DNA of 64,000 nucleotides from Bradyrhizobium sp. SRL28 (GCF_018596315.1 NZ_JAHEAG010000016.1:62001-126000), one strand, 5' to 3'. Shown: positions 52,737 through 62,406, counted from the first letter of the stretch. Numbers and translations: made by a program. The notes: generated by a model not told the origin, from the letters alone.

Positions 52737-54206
52737 ATGTCGGAACGACCATCTCGAATGACAAGCCGGCCAACCGGTCTCCAAGTCGCCCTGATGCTTG
52801 TTGGGGTGGCGATCATTTTTGCGATCGATACGTTCGCTCCGCTCGATATTGCGATCGCGGTGCTGTACGCCGTCGTGGTGATTGCATCGGCAGATTTCCT
52901 TGGCCGGCGCGGTATCCTGCTTGTTTGCGCCGTCTGTGTCCTGCAGACCCTCCTGAGCTTTGCAATCGTTCACGGCGAATCGCTTCAAAGCGGGCCGGTG
53001 CTCCGCGCCTTGATCGGCCTTTGCGCGATAGGCATTGCGACGCTCGCCGCGCTCAGGAACCGGAAAGCGGCGGAAAGCCTGAGCGATCAGGCGGCGCTTC
53101 TCGATTTGAGCCATGATGCGATCTTCGTGCGCGACGCAACCGATGTCATCACCTATTGGAATGCCGGGGCTGAGGAGCTTTACGGCTGGCCACGAAAGGA
53201 GGCGCTGGGACAGAAATCCCACGCGCTACTGAAGACAAAGTATCTGCCGTCGGCCGGCACCATGGAGCAGCTCGACGACTCCAACCGTTGGCAAGGAGAG
53301 CTCGTTCACACCCGACGCGACGGCACAGAAGTATGGGTCGTAAGCCGTTGGGCGGTGCAACGCGACGAACGCGGGCGCCCATTCGCAACCATGGAGACCA
53401 ACAGCGACATCACGGAGCAGAAGCACGCGGAGGATGCGCTGCATCACGCACGCAGCCAGCTCGAGCACGTCACGCGCATCAGTACCCTGGGCGAGCTCAC
53501 CGCGTCGATTGCTCACGAGGTCAACCAGCCGCTTGCGGCGATTCTGACAAATGGCGAAGCTGGTTTGCGATGGCTGCTGCGGGACAAACCCAACCTCGAA
53601 GAAGTGCGTCGGGCGCTCGAGCGGATGATCAGCAACGGCCGGCGCGCGAGCGAAGTCATCACTCGTCTTCGTGCTCTGGCCCGGAAGAGCAATCCATCCC
53701 ACACGGTACTGACCCTGAACGATATCGTTGCTGACGTCATTCCGCTCGTCGAGCGCGAGATGCTTAACAATGATGTAGGACTTAGGCTTGATCTTCAGGC
53801 GCCCGCGCCGCCCGTCCTCGGCGACCGCGTGCAGCTTGCGCAGGTCGTCATCAATCTCGTCGTCAATGCAATACACGCGATGTCGCAGATCGACGATCGG
53901 AGACGGCTGTTGTCGATCAATTCCGGGACGTCGTTGGAGGATTCAAACTCCCAAATGGCCGTCCTGGAGATCGAGGACACGGGAACCGGAATTGATCCTA
54001 AGATAGCCGGCGATATCTTTACCGCCTTCCAAACGACAAAGGCTGACGGAATGGGCATGGGACTCTCGATCAGCCGTACCATCGTGGAGAGCCACGGCGG
54101 ATCGATCTCTGCGACGTCCGGCGACCGCTGGGGAGCCATGTTCAGAATCCGCCTTCCTGCCCTGCAACAAGATGAGGTGGCAGCGGCTGCCCAGCAAGCT
54201 TACTAG
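52737..54206 (+). CDS. PAS-domain membrane histidine kinase
   Basis: 489 residues. Membrane helices at about 15-110, PAS domain at about 115-235 (AIFVRDATDVITYWNAGAEELYGW), HisKA with the phosphoacceptor GELTASIAHEVNQPLAAILT near residue 250-269, and HATPase_c with N-box NLVVNAIHAM, DTGTGIDP and GMGMGLSISRTI. FixL-like output; no heme-binding His pattern checked. Two receivers follow at 54948 and 55649. Its 3' end overlaps the convergent araC by 4 bp. Confidence 0.92.
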   Translation: MSERPSRMTSRPTGLQVALMLVGVAIIFAIDTFAPLDIAIAVLYAVVVIASADFLGRRGILLVCAVCVLQTLLSFAIVHGESLQSGPVLRALIGLCAIGIATLAALRNRKAAESLSDQAALLDLSHDAIFVRDATDVITYWNAGAEELYGWPRKEALGQKSHALLKTKYLPSAGTMEQLDDSNRWQGELVHTRRDGTEVWVVSRWAVQRDERGRPFATMETNSDITEQKHAEDALHHARSQLEHVTRISTLGELTASIAHEVNQPLAAILTNGEAGLRWLLRDKPNLEEVRRALERMISNGRRASEVITRLRALARKSNPSHTVLTLNDIVADVIPLVEREMLNNDVGLRLDLQAPAPPVLGDRVQLAQVVINLVVNAIHAMSQIDDRRRLLSINSGTSLEDSNSQMAVLEIEDTGTGIDPKIAGDIFTAFQTTKADGMGMGLSISRTIVESHGGSISATSGDRWGAMFRIRLPALQQDEVAAAAQQAY

Positions 54207-54670
54207 GGACTCGACCAGCGATAGTCGCGTGGCGACATTCCGACATGTTGACGAAAGCGGCGGGCAAAATGGCTTTGATCTGCAAAGCCCGCAGCAAGCG
54301 CGATTTCCGACAGGGGCATGTCGGTGCCCGAAAGCAGCTGCTTGGTCCTCTCCACCCGCTGCCGTATCAGGTAGTCGTGAGGCGTGACACCCATGGACTG
54401 CTTGAAGGCCCGCACGAAGTAGCAGACTGACAAGTTTGCGAGGCCTGCAAGCAACTCGACGCTGATCCGCTGGTCAATGTTGCCGTCGATATAGTCACGA
54501 ATCCGCCGCAGCACCCTTGGAGCCAAGCCACCCCGGGCGACGCCCGCCGACACGGTCGTGCCAGACGGAAGCAGGCGCGGCACCGGCAAATCCGATTCCG
54601 GTTGGAGAAGGACTGGCCGAAAAGCCTCTCTGGAACATTCGCTTTCCGGATCGTTCATGGTCCTCAACAT
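54203..54670 (-). CDS. AraC-family regulator, short
   Basis: 155 residues: ISVELLAGLANLSVCYFVRAF and MPLSEIALAAGFADQSHFARRF form the two helix-turn-helix units, ending GMSPRDYRWSSP. The sensing N-terminus is only about 45 residues. AGGAG lies 6 bases before the ATG at 54670. It is divergent from the response regulator at 54948 across a region with a palindrome at 54793. Confidence 0.9.
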   Translation of the reverse strand: MLRTMNDPESECSREAFRPVLLQPESDLPVPRLLPSGTTVSAGVARGGLAPRVLRRIRDYIDGNIDQRISVELLAGLANLSVCYFVRAFKQSMGVTPHDYLIRQRVERTKQLLSGTDMPLSEIALAAGFADQSHFARRFRQHVGMSPRDYRWSSP

Positions 54671-54792
54671 CGGCTGCTCCTGGTTTCACTTACCTGGCGG
54701 TGACCCACGCAATGCGAGGTCCGTTGCCTCATCGTGAGACCAAGGATGGCTGCCGCCTCACGCGGCGCCAATCGTGCATGCGTCTCATCACC

Positions 54793-54810
54793 CTCACACC
54801 TTGGTGTGAG
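54793..54810. promoter_or_regulatory. Inverted repeat in the araC/response-regulator divergent region
   Basis: CTCACACC and GGTGTGAG flank TT (perfect 8-bp arms). A related half site CGTGTGATG occurs at about 54889. Likely operator for AraC or the response regulator (inference). Confidence 0.5.
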
Positions 54811-54947
54811 CGGGGTGAGGATTCCACGCGGGCGGCAGTCTGCTGCCGGAAAGCCGCCTGCCCTCATCGACCATACCTTCGTGTGATGACATTGGCGGCT
54901 TTTGCCGTGCTATGGAGGCTTACTCTCACTAGTGGGTGGAATGCCGC

Positions 54948-55577
54948 ATGCCCAACACGCCAAACGAATCTTCCGTCGTGCACATCGTCGACGACGATGT
55001 GGATCTGGGTGATGGGCTCAGCAGCGTGCTGCGCTCCGTGGGATTGAACGCGAAGACGTACCGTTCAACTCAGGAATTTCTGAGGGCTGACGACCTGGAC
55101 GCTCCGGGATGCATCGTTCTCGACATCCGCCTGCCTGGGACCAATGGCCTCGACTTTCAGGAGGAACTCGTCGGGCTCGGAGTACGCTTGCCGGTGATCC
55201 TAATGACGGGACACGGCGACATTCCGATGTCGGTGCGTGCGATGAAGGCCGGCGCGGTCGATTTCCTGCCAAAGCCATTCCGCGACCAGGACATGATCGA
55301 CGCGGTGACCGCCGCGATCAACCGCGACCGACTGCAACGCGCCAGTGAGCAGCAAGCGGTCGCCATCGTCGATCGTTACGCAACGCTGTCCCCACGCGAG
55401 CGCGAGGTGATGGCGCTGGTGACCGCAGGCAAGATGAACAAGCAGATCGCGGGTGAGCTGGGCTTGAGTGAGGTAACGGTCAAAATTCATCGCGGCGCAG
55501 GGATGCGAAAGATGGGAGCCCGTTCGTTGGCGGATCTTGTCCGCATGGCGGATACATTGAAGGACCGGACACGTTGA
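54948..55577 (+). CDS. FixJ/NarL-type response regulator
   Basis: 209 residues. Receiver with acidic pair DDD at about 15-17, phosphoacceptor in VLDIRLPGTNG, TGHGD and KPF; C-terminal LuxR-type helix-turn-helix (SPREREVMALVTAGKMNKQIAGEL split over two helices). Start at 54948 follows GGTGGA. Probably activated by the PAS kinase at 52737. Confidence 0.93.
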   Translation: MPNTPNESSVVHIVDDDVDLGDGLSSVLRSVGLNAKTYRSTQEFLRADDLDAPGCIVLDIRLPGTNGLDFQEELVGLGVRLPVILMTGHGDIPMSVRAMKAGAVDFLPKPFRDQDMIDAVTAAINRDRLQRASEQQAVAIVDRYATLSPREREVMALVTAGKMNKQIAGELGLSEVTVKIHRGAGMRKMGARSLADLVRMADTLKDRTR

Positions 55578-55648
55578 GAGCGCTCATGCATGTGCATTCG
55601 TCATGCCAATGGACAATTTCAGCGGCCAGCTCGCAAGGAGACCAGTTG

Positions 55649-56017
55649 ATGGCGGCCGGACACCTGATTTCGATCGTCGATGACGACGCTGCTATGCGCG
55701 AGGCGCTGGTCGGGCTCGTTCGCTCGCTGGGCTACGAAGTGCGCGACTTTGCATCGGCCGAGGATTTTCTCGCATCGAACGATCTTGGACAATTTTCCTG
55801 TGCCATCACCGACATCCAAATGCCCGGGATGAATGGCTTCGAACTGAAACGTGAGCTCAGCACTCGTCATGGTTCGCTGCCGGTGATCATGATTACCGCC
55901 CGCGCCGAACCCGGCATCGAGGAGAAAGCGATGTCCAGCGGGGCGACCTGCTTCCTCCACAAGCCCTTCGAGGCACAAACTTTGGTGAGCTGCCTGCAAC
56001 GAGTTCTGAGTATCTAG
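55649..56017 (+). CDS. Single-domain receiver protein (CheY-like)
   Basis: 122 residues: only a receiver, with DDD, the phosphoacceptor in ITDIQMPGMNG, ITAR and KPF. No output domain; ends shortly after the last helix. AGGAGA lies 7 bases before the ATG. 71 bp after the FixJ-like gene. Such proteins act as phosphate sinks or as anti-adaptors, or bind another kinase. Confidence 0.9.
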   Translation: MAAGHLISIVDDDAAMREALVGLVRSLGYEVRDFASAEDFLASNDLGQFSCAITDIQMPGMNGFELKRELSTRHGSLPVIMITARAEPGIEEKAMSSGATCFLHKPFEAQTLVSCLQRVLSI

Positions 56018-56132
56018 GCTGTTTGGGCTGCTATTGAAGGTTCGGCTACGATTGAAGCAGATTTGAACAAGCCCTGGCGTCATCCTTCCCATATATCCGT
56101 GGCAACGCTGATAACGCTTCGGAGATATGACG

Positions 56133-56495
56133 ATGAAGAATCCTTTACTCGGCATGACAGCCGCCGCAGTCTCTCTTGTTGCTTTGATCTCGGTCGCGCA
56201 GGCTCGCTCGACCTACGACGGATCCTGGGACCTTCTCTTCGTGACGCAGAGAGGCGCGTGCGACCCGACCTATAACTTTTCCGTCAACATCACTGATGGA
56301 ATCGTCACCCATCCAAATCTGGTGAGGTTCAGAGGCTATGTGGCGCGCTCGGGTGCCGTTCGCGCATCGGTGACCGTTCACGACAAGTACGCTTCCGGCT
56401 CAGGCCGGCTCTCGAGCAATTCCGGCGGCGGCAGGTGGACCGGCTATTCGGGAAGTGCGCGCTGTTTAGGGTACTGGACCGCTCAGCGGAACTAG
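56133..56495 (+). CDS. Secreted small protein
   Basis: 120 residues with a signal peptide (ending VAQA-RS at about 24), then a beta-rich domain starting [20 protein letters not shown] with two cysteines and a Ser/Gly-rich stretch [22 protein letters not shown] lies 7 bases before the ATG at 56133. I recognise this as a type common in Bradyrhizobium; no function is known to me. Confidence 0.75.
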   Translation: MKNPLLGMTAAAVSLVALISVAQARSTYDGSWDLLFVTQRGACDPTYNFSVNITDGIVTHPNLVRFRGYVARSGAVRASVTVHDKYASGSGRLSSNSGGGRWTGYSGSARCLGYWTAQRN

Positions 56496-56595
56496 CGCCT
56501 TCCCACTGATGGTCGGCGACCCGGACCAGCCACGGCTGATCGCTCAACTCCCCGCGACATTCGCAGCGTCAAACAAACTCAGTTGGAGCTTCACA

Positions 56596-57195
56596 ATGAG
56601 CAAAGTTCTCGTTCTCTACTACTCCTCGTATGGACATATTGAGCAGATGGCCCAGGCAATCGCTGAAGGCGCGCGCAGCGCAGGCGCGCAGGTCGACATC
56701 AAGCGCGTTCCCGAAACAGTCCCTGAAGCGATCACCAAAAGCGCCCACTTCAAACTGGACCAGAATGCGCCCGTCGCAACGGTGGCTGAACTCACCAACT
56801 ACGACGCGATCATCGTCGGGACCGGCACGCGGTTCGGACGCATGTCATCGCAAATGGCTGCCTTCCTCGATCAGGCAGGTGGGCTGTGGGCGCGCGGCGC
56901 GTTCAACGGCAAGGTCGGTGCCGCTTTTACGTCAACTGCTACTCAACACGGCGGCCAGGAAACGACCCTGTTCTCGATCATCACCAACTTGCTGCACTTC
57001 GGTATGACCATCGTCGGGCTTCCATACAGCCACCAGGGGCAGATGACCTTGAGCGAAATCGTCGGCGGCGCCCCCTATGGAGCGACAACCATCGCCGGCG
57101 GCGATGGCTCGCGCCAACCCACGGAGATCGAATTGGCGGGCGCCCGTCACCAGGGGGAGCTTGTCGCCAAGACGGCGAACAAGCTTTTTGGATGA
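56596..57195 (+). CDS. wrbA: NAD(P)H:quinone oxidoreductase, WrbA family
   Basis: 199 residues, flavodoxin-like with FMN loop [12 protein letters not shown] at about 8-19, [19 protein letters not shown] (about 77-95) and [14 protein letters not shown] (about 115-128), the WrbA-specific patterns. It makes two-electron reductions of quinones, limiting oxidative stress. GGAG lies upstream. The last normal gene before the IS element. Confidence 0.95.
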   Translation: MSKVLVLYYSSYGHIEQMAQAIAEGARSAGAQVDIKRVPETVPEAITKSAHFKLDQNAPVATVAELTNYDAIIVGTGTRFGRMSSQMAAFLDQAGGLWARGAFNGKVGAAFTSTATQHGGQETTLFSIITNLLHFGMTIVGLPYSHQGQMTLSEIVGGAPYGATTIAGGDGSRQPTEIELAGARHQGELVAKTANKLFG

Positions 57196-57314
57196 GAACA
57201 AATGACAGGCAACTGAGATGTCGAATTTCGGCGCCCGCTACTGTCCGAAGGCCGGCGGCGTTCTCCTTCCGCGAAAAGCCTGTGCCGCGGGTCTGCGGCG
57301 AACGTCCGTTTTGC

Positions 57315-58544
57315 GCGGCGGGTTCAACCGATCGCTGCAACACATTCTGCGAACTTCTCAGCCGGCGTCTGATAGAGAAAGGTCTTTCTCGGCCGTTCAT
57401 TGAGCTGCCTTGCGATGGCACTGAGCTTAACCTGGCTGTGCAAGGACAGATCGGTGCCGCGCGGAAGGTACTGGCGCAGCAATCTGTTGGTGTTTTCGTT
57501 TGATCCGCGCTGCCAGGGAGATCGAGGATCACAAAAGTAGACCTCGACCTCGGTGGCCAATGTCAGGCGTTGATGGTCCGCGAGTTCCTTGCCTCTGTCC
57601 CAGGTCAGCGACCGGTAAAGTTCGCTGGGCAATCGCTGCGATTGCTTGATCAGTGCCGAGACAACGCTTTCGGTATCTTTGTTCGCAACCTTGACCAGCA
57701 TCACGTAGCGCGAATGGCGCTCGACAAGCGTTGCGACATAACTATTCCCCGATCCACCGATCAGGTCGCCCTCCCAATGGCCTGGCACCGCACGATCTTC
57801 AACCGACGGCGGTCGCTCGCTAATGGATACGGCATTCTTGATCTGGCCGAGCCCGTTTCGTTTCATGCTGGCGTGCCTGGACCGGCGGACCGTGCGCCTC
57901 GCCCTCAGGTGCTCAAGAAGCTCCTTTTTCAGCACGCCGCGGGCCTGAATGAACAGGCTGCGATAGATCGTCTCGTGTGACACCTGCTTTTCAGGTTCCC
58001 CCGGATATGTGCGCTTGAGCCAGCCGGCAATTTGCTCCGGTGACCATTGCCGCTGCAGCAAGGCTGATACTGTCCGCCTCAAGAACGGACGGCAAGCCAG
58101 CTTGCAAAGCTTCGGGCGCCGCGCCCGATCCCACCCGGCCTGATCGGACCTCGCAGCCCGATAGCGATCCGCCCCGCCATTACGCTGGACTTCACGGCTG
58201 ATGGTTGACGGAGATCGTCCCAAGTGGCGCGCGATCGACCGCAACGAGCAACGCATGCTGAGCCATCGAGAGATCTCCTCTCGTTCAGAAGGGCTGAGTG
58301 TCCGCTTGGAACGGCGGCGATCTGGAGGACGAATTCCGCCCGTTGGCGAGATTACCGAGAAGACAGAAGAGGACTCCCGGTCAAACCGGCGCCCGATCGC
58401 ATTCATCGGCTCCCCAGCCTGCCAGCGATCCCAGATCTCTGACCGCTGCGCTGCCGAGTAATAGATGCGACGCCGCTGTTTCATGACTACACTCCATCTT
58501 TGGACAAGGATTAGAGTGTTGCGTTGATCAGTTGAACCCGCCGC
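57315..58544 (-). mobile_element. IS30-family insertion sequence
   Basis: About 1.23 kb with imperfect terminal inverted repeats of about 27-29 bp: left 57317-57343, right 58516-58542. Both read GGCGGGTTCAAC at the outer end and GCAACAC at the inner end. A single transposase gene fills the element. The insertion is about 120 bp downstream of wrbA and just before a broken integrase; no clear gene is interrupted. Confidence 0.88.
57324..58484 (-). CDS. IS30-family transposase
   Basis: 386 residues. N-terminal helix-turn-helix (RSIARHLGRSPSTISREV), then DDE catalytic core with GHWEGDLIGG (first Asp), LTWDRGKE (second Asp) and SPWQRGSNENTN (Glu). The stop codon is within the left inverted repeat. 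Chosen ATG at 58484 begins MKQRRRIYYS. The frame is intact, so the element may be active. Confidence 0.95.
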   Translation of the reverse strand: MKQRRRIYYSAAQRSEIWDRWQAGEPMNAIGRRFDRESSSVFSVISPTGGIRPPDRRRSKRTLSPSEREEISRWLSMRCSLRSIARHLGRSPSTISREVQRNGGADRYRAARSDQAGWDRARRPKLCKLACRPFLRRTVSALLQRQWSPEQIAGWLKRTYPGEPEKQVSHETIYRSLFIQARGVLKKELLEHLRARRTVRRSRHASMKRNGLGQIKNAVSISERPPSVEDRAVPGHWEGDLIGGSGNSYVATLVERHSRYVMLVKVANKDTESVVSALIKQSQRLPSELYRSLTWDRGKELADHQRLTLATEVEVYFCDPRSPWQRGSNENTNRLLRQYLPRGTDLSLHSQVKLSAIARQLNERPRKTFLYQTPAEKFAECVAAIG

Positions 58545-58608
58545 CATAAGCTGCCGGTCGCGAATTCTGTTTGGGGGAGCCAGACTGCTCAGTCGTTATA
58601 GATAATTC

Positions 58609-58657
58609 GCTCGCGATAGAGCGACGCGGAGGGCGGGTTGGCGGAGGAGCTCTCATG
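58609..58657 (+). repeat. Conserved 40-bp leader-like repeat, copy A
   Basis: Contains AGCGACGCGGAGGGCGGG and TGGCGGAGGA, matching 63577-63625 with few differences. It lies upstream of the broken integrase. Confidence 0.5.
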
Positions 58658-58695
58658 CTTGTACGCCTGTCGGCAGTGCCCAACGACCTTGGAAT

Positions 58696-59357
58696 ATGGG
58701 ATTGCTCATCGGTCAGAAGAAACCTCTTGAACCGAAGCACGTATGGTCCATTCCCGTTCGCCTAGAAATCGCACGATCGTGGCGCGACCTAGTAATCTCT
58801 AACCTGGCCATCGACAGCAAGCTTCGCGCCTCCGACCTAGTCAAACTTCGATTAGACGACATTTGCTCAGGAGCAAAGGTGTGGCAACGAGCAACTATTG
58901 TTCAAAAGAAAACAGGTCGACCAGTTCAGTTCGAGATCATGGAGCAGTCGAGAAGCTCCGTTGAAGCCTGGTTGCCAATGCTCCGGGCCACTGGCTCCCG
59001 ATATCTCTTCCCAAGTCGACTTCATGCAAGCCCCACATATCGACCCGCCAATATGCACGGCTGGTGCATCACTGGGTCGAGAGCATCGGCTTAGAGTCGG
59101 CCTCTTATGGCACGCACTCGATGCGGCGCACGAAGGCCGCCCAGATTTACCGTAAGACTAACAACTTTCGCGCAGTGCAAATCTTCCTCGGACATACGAA
59201 GCTGGAGAGCACGGTCCGATATCTCGGGATTGACGTGGATGACGCTCTAAATATTGCCGCAGATCGAGCTCTAATCGTCGACCACCGGCATCGCGCCGGT
59301 GGTCACTTAGCGCCAGCAGCGGACTCTCCGGCCAAGTCAAATTTTGACCTTAGCTGA
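58696..59357 (+). pseudogene. Tyrosine recombinase/integrase, frameshifted
   Basis: First frame (58696 to about 59040) begins MGLLIGQKKPLEPKHVW and has the first catalytic-Arg helix region KLRASDLVKLRLDD. The second frame (to 59357) carries HSMRRTKA (His-x-x-Arg) and LGHTKLESTVRYLG with the nucleophile Tyr. The C run at 59031-59034 has four bases; a fifth would join them as HISTRQYARLVHHWVESI. Typical rhizobial phage-type integrase of about 200 residues. Adjacent to the IS30 copy. Confidence 0.85.
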
Positions 59358-59567
59358 CTTGGTCCCGCGCCCCCGCCCGGCCGCACAGACTCCTGCTGAC
59401 CGTTGTCTGTAGTCAATGTGAGCAGGACCGCGCATGTCACCCGCCCCATATGTGATTGTGATGGGCCCAAAGCCGACTTCGTGGCGGCAAGCAGGCTTGT
59501 CTCGATGTCTTCGATTGGCTGTCTTGCACTCATCGAGAGGTCGACATTAAGTCTGCGCGGGGACCTG

Positions 59568-60200
59568 TTAGGGCTTCACGAACCGATAGGCGAAGCGATC
59601 GGTCTCGCCCTTGATCGAGGTATCGAACACCTTGATCGAGTGCGGATCGTCCTTGTTCGCGAGCATGGCGCTTTCCGCGTCCAGTACGAAGCCGACCGCC
59701 TCCACCTCCGCACGAACGGATGCAGGCTCAATCCGATGCAGCGACTGGGCGTCGCTAGTGCCCGCTCCGACGGCGGCGGCGTGGTCCACGATGACGTAGG
59801 CCCCACCGGGCTTCAGCCGCTCGTAGACGGCTCGATTGAACTGAGCCGCCGTCGCGCCCCTGGCCTGGATCAGTTCAGTGTGGAGATCGTGGTAGAACAG
59901 GTGCAGCCACAGGACGTCCGCTGGTTGCGTGGCCTCCGGCATCGCCACGAGGTCCGCCGAGACGGCTTCGACGTTCTCCCGGCCCGGCTCCTTCGCAAGC
60001 GTCCGCATGCGGCCGACCGGGTCGTTCTTGAAATGGGCGACTTCGGCCGGCACGAAGCTGTAGACCCGTCCTTCGGGTCCCACGACGTCGGAGAAGAGAC
60101 GGGTCCAATCGCCGTCGCCTGGGTAAACGTCGATGACGGTGGCGCCGGCATCCACGCGTGCGAACCGGATCAACTCGGATAGCTTGGATTGGTCGTACAT
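59568..60200 (-). CDS. Class I SAM-dependent methyltransferase
   Basis: 210 residues. Motif I region VIDVYPGDGDW, with VYPGDG in place of the more usual E/DxGxG, then VEAVSADLVAMPE and YVIVDHAA. Start at 60200 (MYDQSKLSEL) has GGAG six bases upstream; 60212 overlaps that site. Substrate unknown. Last gene of the leftward redox operon, 100 bp after the nitroreductase. Confidence 0.85.
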   Translation of the reverse strand: MYDQSKLSELIRFARVDAGATVIDVYPGDGDWTRLFSDVVGPEGRVYSFVPAEVAHFKNDPVGRMRTLAKEPGRENVEAVSADLVAMPEATQPADVLWLHLFYHDLHTELIQARGATAAQFNRAVYERLKPGGAYVIVDHAAAVGAGTSDAQSLHRIEPASVRAEVEAVGFVLDAESAMLANKDDPHSIKVFDTSIKGETDRFAYRFVKP

Positions 60201-60300
60201 TGGGATCTCCATTACGTTTGGGGATTCGACGAGCGTGCGGAACGGCGATCCACGGCTCATTCACCGTCGACCCCGAAAAGCTCCCGCTAGACGGGTGGGC

Positions 60301-60894
60301 CTAGGCCCAGCGACCGGCCTCCTCAAAACTAAGGCGAGGGTTGCGTGGAAACAGGGAAGCCGGATCGCCGTAGCCAATGCTGCAGATAAAGTTCGACCGG
60401 ATCCGCGTGCCGGCAAAAAAGACCTTATCCACGCCAGCGTTGTCGAAGCCCGACATGGGGCCGCAGTCCAGTCCCAACGCGCGTGCAGCGATGATCAGGT
60501 AAGCACCCTGCAGCGTTCCGTTTCGCATTGCCGTCGCCTCGCCCACGCCTGGCGCCGCGAAATACTTCTGCATGACCTCGGCATTATGAGGCAGAAGCTT
60601 TGGTAGCTCGCCGGCGAAATCCAAACCGTGGGCGATGATGACCGTGACGGGAGCCTTCAGAATTTTGGGCTTGTTCGGCTCCGCGGCAAGCCCGGCGAGC
60701 GTTGCCTTTCCGTCGGCGCTACGCATCCAGACAAACCTGGCGGGACTGCTGTTCGCGGATGTCGGTCCCCATTTCATGAGATCATAGACTTCGCGTACCA
60801 GAGTGTCCTCAACAGGACGATCAGCCCAACCGTTCGGGGTGCGAGCGGAGCGAAAAATCTGGTCAAGCGACTGACCGTTTAAAGCGGAAGTCAT
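60301..60894 (-). CDS. RutE-like nitroreductase/malonic semialdehyde reductase
   Basis: 197 residues, FMN-type. [35 protein letters not shown] split over helices 2-3, [12 protein letters not shown]-like [24 protein letters not shown] and SGFD are almost as in E. coli RutE, which reduces malonic semialdehyde in pyrimidine breakdown. No other rut gene is nearby, so another role such as quinone or nitro reduction is as likely. Confidence 0.9.
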   Translation of the reverse strand: MTSALNGQSLDQIFRSARTPNGWADRPVEDTLVREVYDLMKWGPTSANSSPARFVWMRSADGKATLAGLAAEPNKPKILKAPVTVIIAHGLDFAGELPKLLPHNAEVMQKYFAAPGVGEATAMRNGTLQGAYLIIAARALGLDCGPMSGFDNAGVDKVFFAGTRIRSNFICSIGYGDPASLFPRNPRLSFEEAGRWA

Positions 60895-60952
60895 GGATAG
60901 AGCCCATTTAGATTAGAGGATGTCAGGCAGCATAAATCACCGTCGAACTCGA

Positions 60953-61362
60953 CTACGTCTTTGCGTCGGTCTGCGAGGCCCGCGCCAGTGCTCGCGTGTC
61001 GATGTATTCCTGGATGCGGGCGACTTTGCCGTCTCGAACGGTTATGTCGAAGACCCACTCGTCCTTGAACGGCCTATTCGTGGCTTTGATTTTTCCCGTT
61101 GCGACGCCGACGACCATAACCCGGTCTCCCTGCGCCACGAATTCTGGGGGCCTCGGGTACTGCGTTTCCACCTCTTCGGACGCCTTCTTGAGCACAGCCG
61201 CCAACTCCGCGTGCCCGCAGTGCGTGCCTGCCAGCGGCCAGCCTTCGCCCGGAATGATCCACTCGATGTCTTCAGCAGCCAACGCCAGCAGATCGCGCGC
61301 GTTGCCGCTGCCCATGGCTGCAAAGAAATTCTTCACAAGCGGATATTCTCTTCGGTGCTCAT
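60953..61362 (-). pseudogene. SnoaL-like/NTF2-fold protein, frameshift near its start
   Basis: The long frame encodes VKNFFAAMGSGNARDLL, then AAEDIEWIIPGEG and FKDEWVFDITVRDGKVARIQEY, a full SnoaL-type fold of about 127 residues. The only well-placed start (ATG 61362 with GGAGAG) reads MSTEENIRL and meets TGA. One missing G at about 61336 would make RLVKNFF and join the two. A GTG at 61336 could start a shortened, still functional protein. Second gene of the leftward operon. Confidence 0.75.
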
Positions 61363-61392
61363 CGTATCTCTCCGTTTTGGCTCTGAGTGAAT

Positions 61393-62127
61393 TCAGATGG
61401 CCGAGAAGCCGCCGTCGACGGACAACTCCACCCCATTCACGAAGCTCGAATCGTCTGAAGCAAGAAACAGCGCGGCTGCCGCAATTTCCTCGGGACGACC
61501 CATCTTTCCCCGCGGGATCAGGGATTCGAACATCTGCTTCGCTTCGTCGCTGAGAACCTGGTCCTGCATCGGTGTGGCGATCGGCCCTGGGTGCAGCACG
61601 TTCACCCGGATATTCCTGCCCTTGAGTTCGTTGAGCCACCCGCGTGCGAATGCGTGCAACGCCGCCTTGCTCGCCGCATACACGCTGTAACCAGGAAAAC
61701 CTTTCAACGAAGCAACTGACCCAGTCATGAAGATGGATCCGCCATCGTTGAACAGCGGCAACGCCTTCTGGACCGTAAACAGCGTGCCGCGCGTATTCAG
61801 GCCGAAGGTCGCGTCGAAATGCTGCTCGGTAATCTCGCCCAGTGGGACGGCTTCGCCCGTGCCAGCGCTCGCATACAGGATGTCGATCCTGCCCTTTTCC
61901 CGCTTGACCGTGTCGAACAGACGGTCGAGGTCGTCGAGATTGGCCGCGTCGCCGCGCACGCCGGTCACGTTCCGGCCGATCAGCTTGACGGCCTCGTCCA
62001 GCGCCTCCTGTCTCCGGCCCGTGATGAAAACATAGGCGCCTTCCTCAACGAACCGCTGGGCGCTCGCCAGCGCCATGCCGCTCGATCCACCCGTGATGAC
62101 TGCAACCTTACCTTCAGGCTTTCCCAT
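61393..62127 (-). CDS. Short-chain dehydrogenase/reductase
   Basis: 244 residues, classical SDR. TGGSSGMALA at about 12-21 is the cofactor loop, with the third glycine lost (usual TGGSSGIGLA). ITGRR at the end of strand 2 suggests NADP. ASAG replaces NNAG; the catalytic Ser (GSVAS), Tyr and Lys (YAASK) are present. AGGGAAG precedes the ATG at 62127. First gene of the operon, divergent from lysR, so the LysR protein probably controls it. Confidence 0.92.
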   Translation of the reverse strand: MGKPEGKVAVITGGSSGMALASAQRFVEEGAYVFITGRRQEALDEAVKLIGRNVTGVRGDAANLDDLDRLFDTVKREKGRIDILYASAGTGEAVPLGEITEQHFDATFGLNTRGTLFTVQKALPLFNDGGSIFMTGSVASLKGFPGYSVYAASKAALHAFARGWLNELKGRNIRVNVLHPGPIATPMQDQVLSDEAKQMFESLIPRGKMGRPEEIAAAALFLASDDSSFVNGVELSVDGGFSAI

Positions 62128-62406
62128 GACTGCTTCCCTTCCAGGCTTCCGCCTCTGATCGTTTGGGGACGCCCCCGAGAACCTCGACATAGGTCCGCCG
62201 GGGTCAGGCGTTGAGTGCGGAAAAGCGCACATCTGTGGTGCGAAAACGATCCGGGTCGATAATTGACGCCGGCCGCGATTATCGGAGGTTGCCGGTCCGA
62301 ATTGGGCCGCGCTCATCGCTGGAAGCTATGATTTCAGCCAACACCGCTATACGATCCGTTAGATACGGGCTTTTGGAACGCGCACCGTGTGGTGCTGGAT
62401 TGCACC

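Noticed and set aside
54803-54840. Possible additional GTGTGAG-type operators in GC-rich sequence
   Set aside because: Too short and degenerate to separate from chance.
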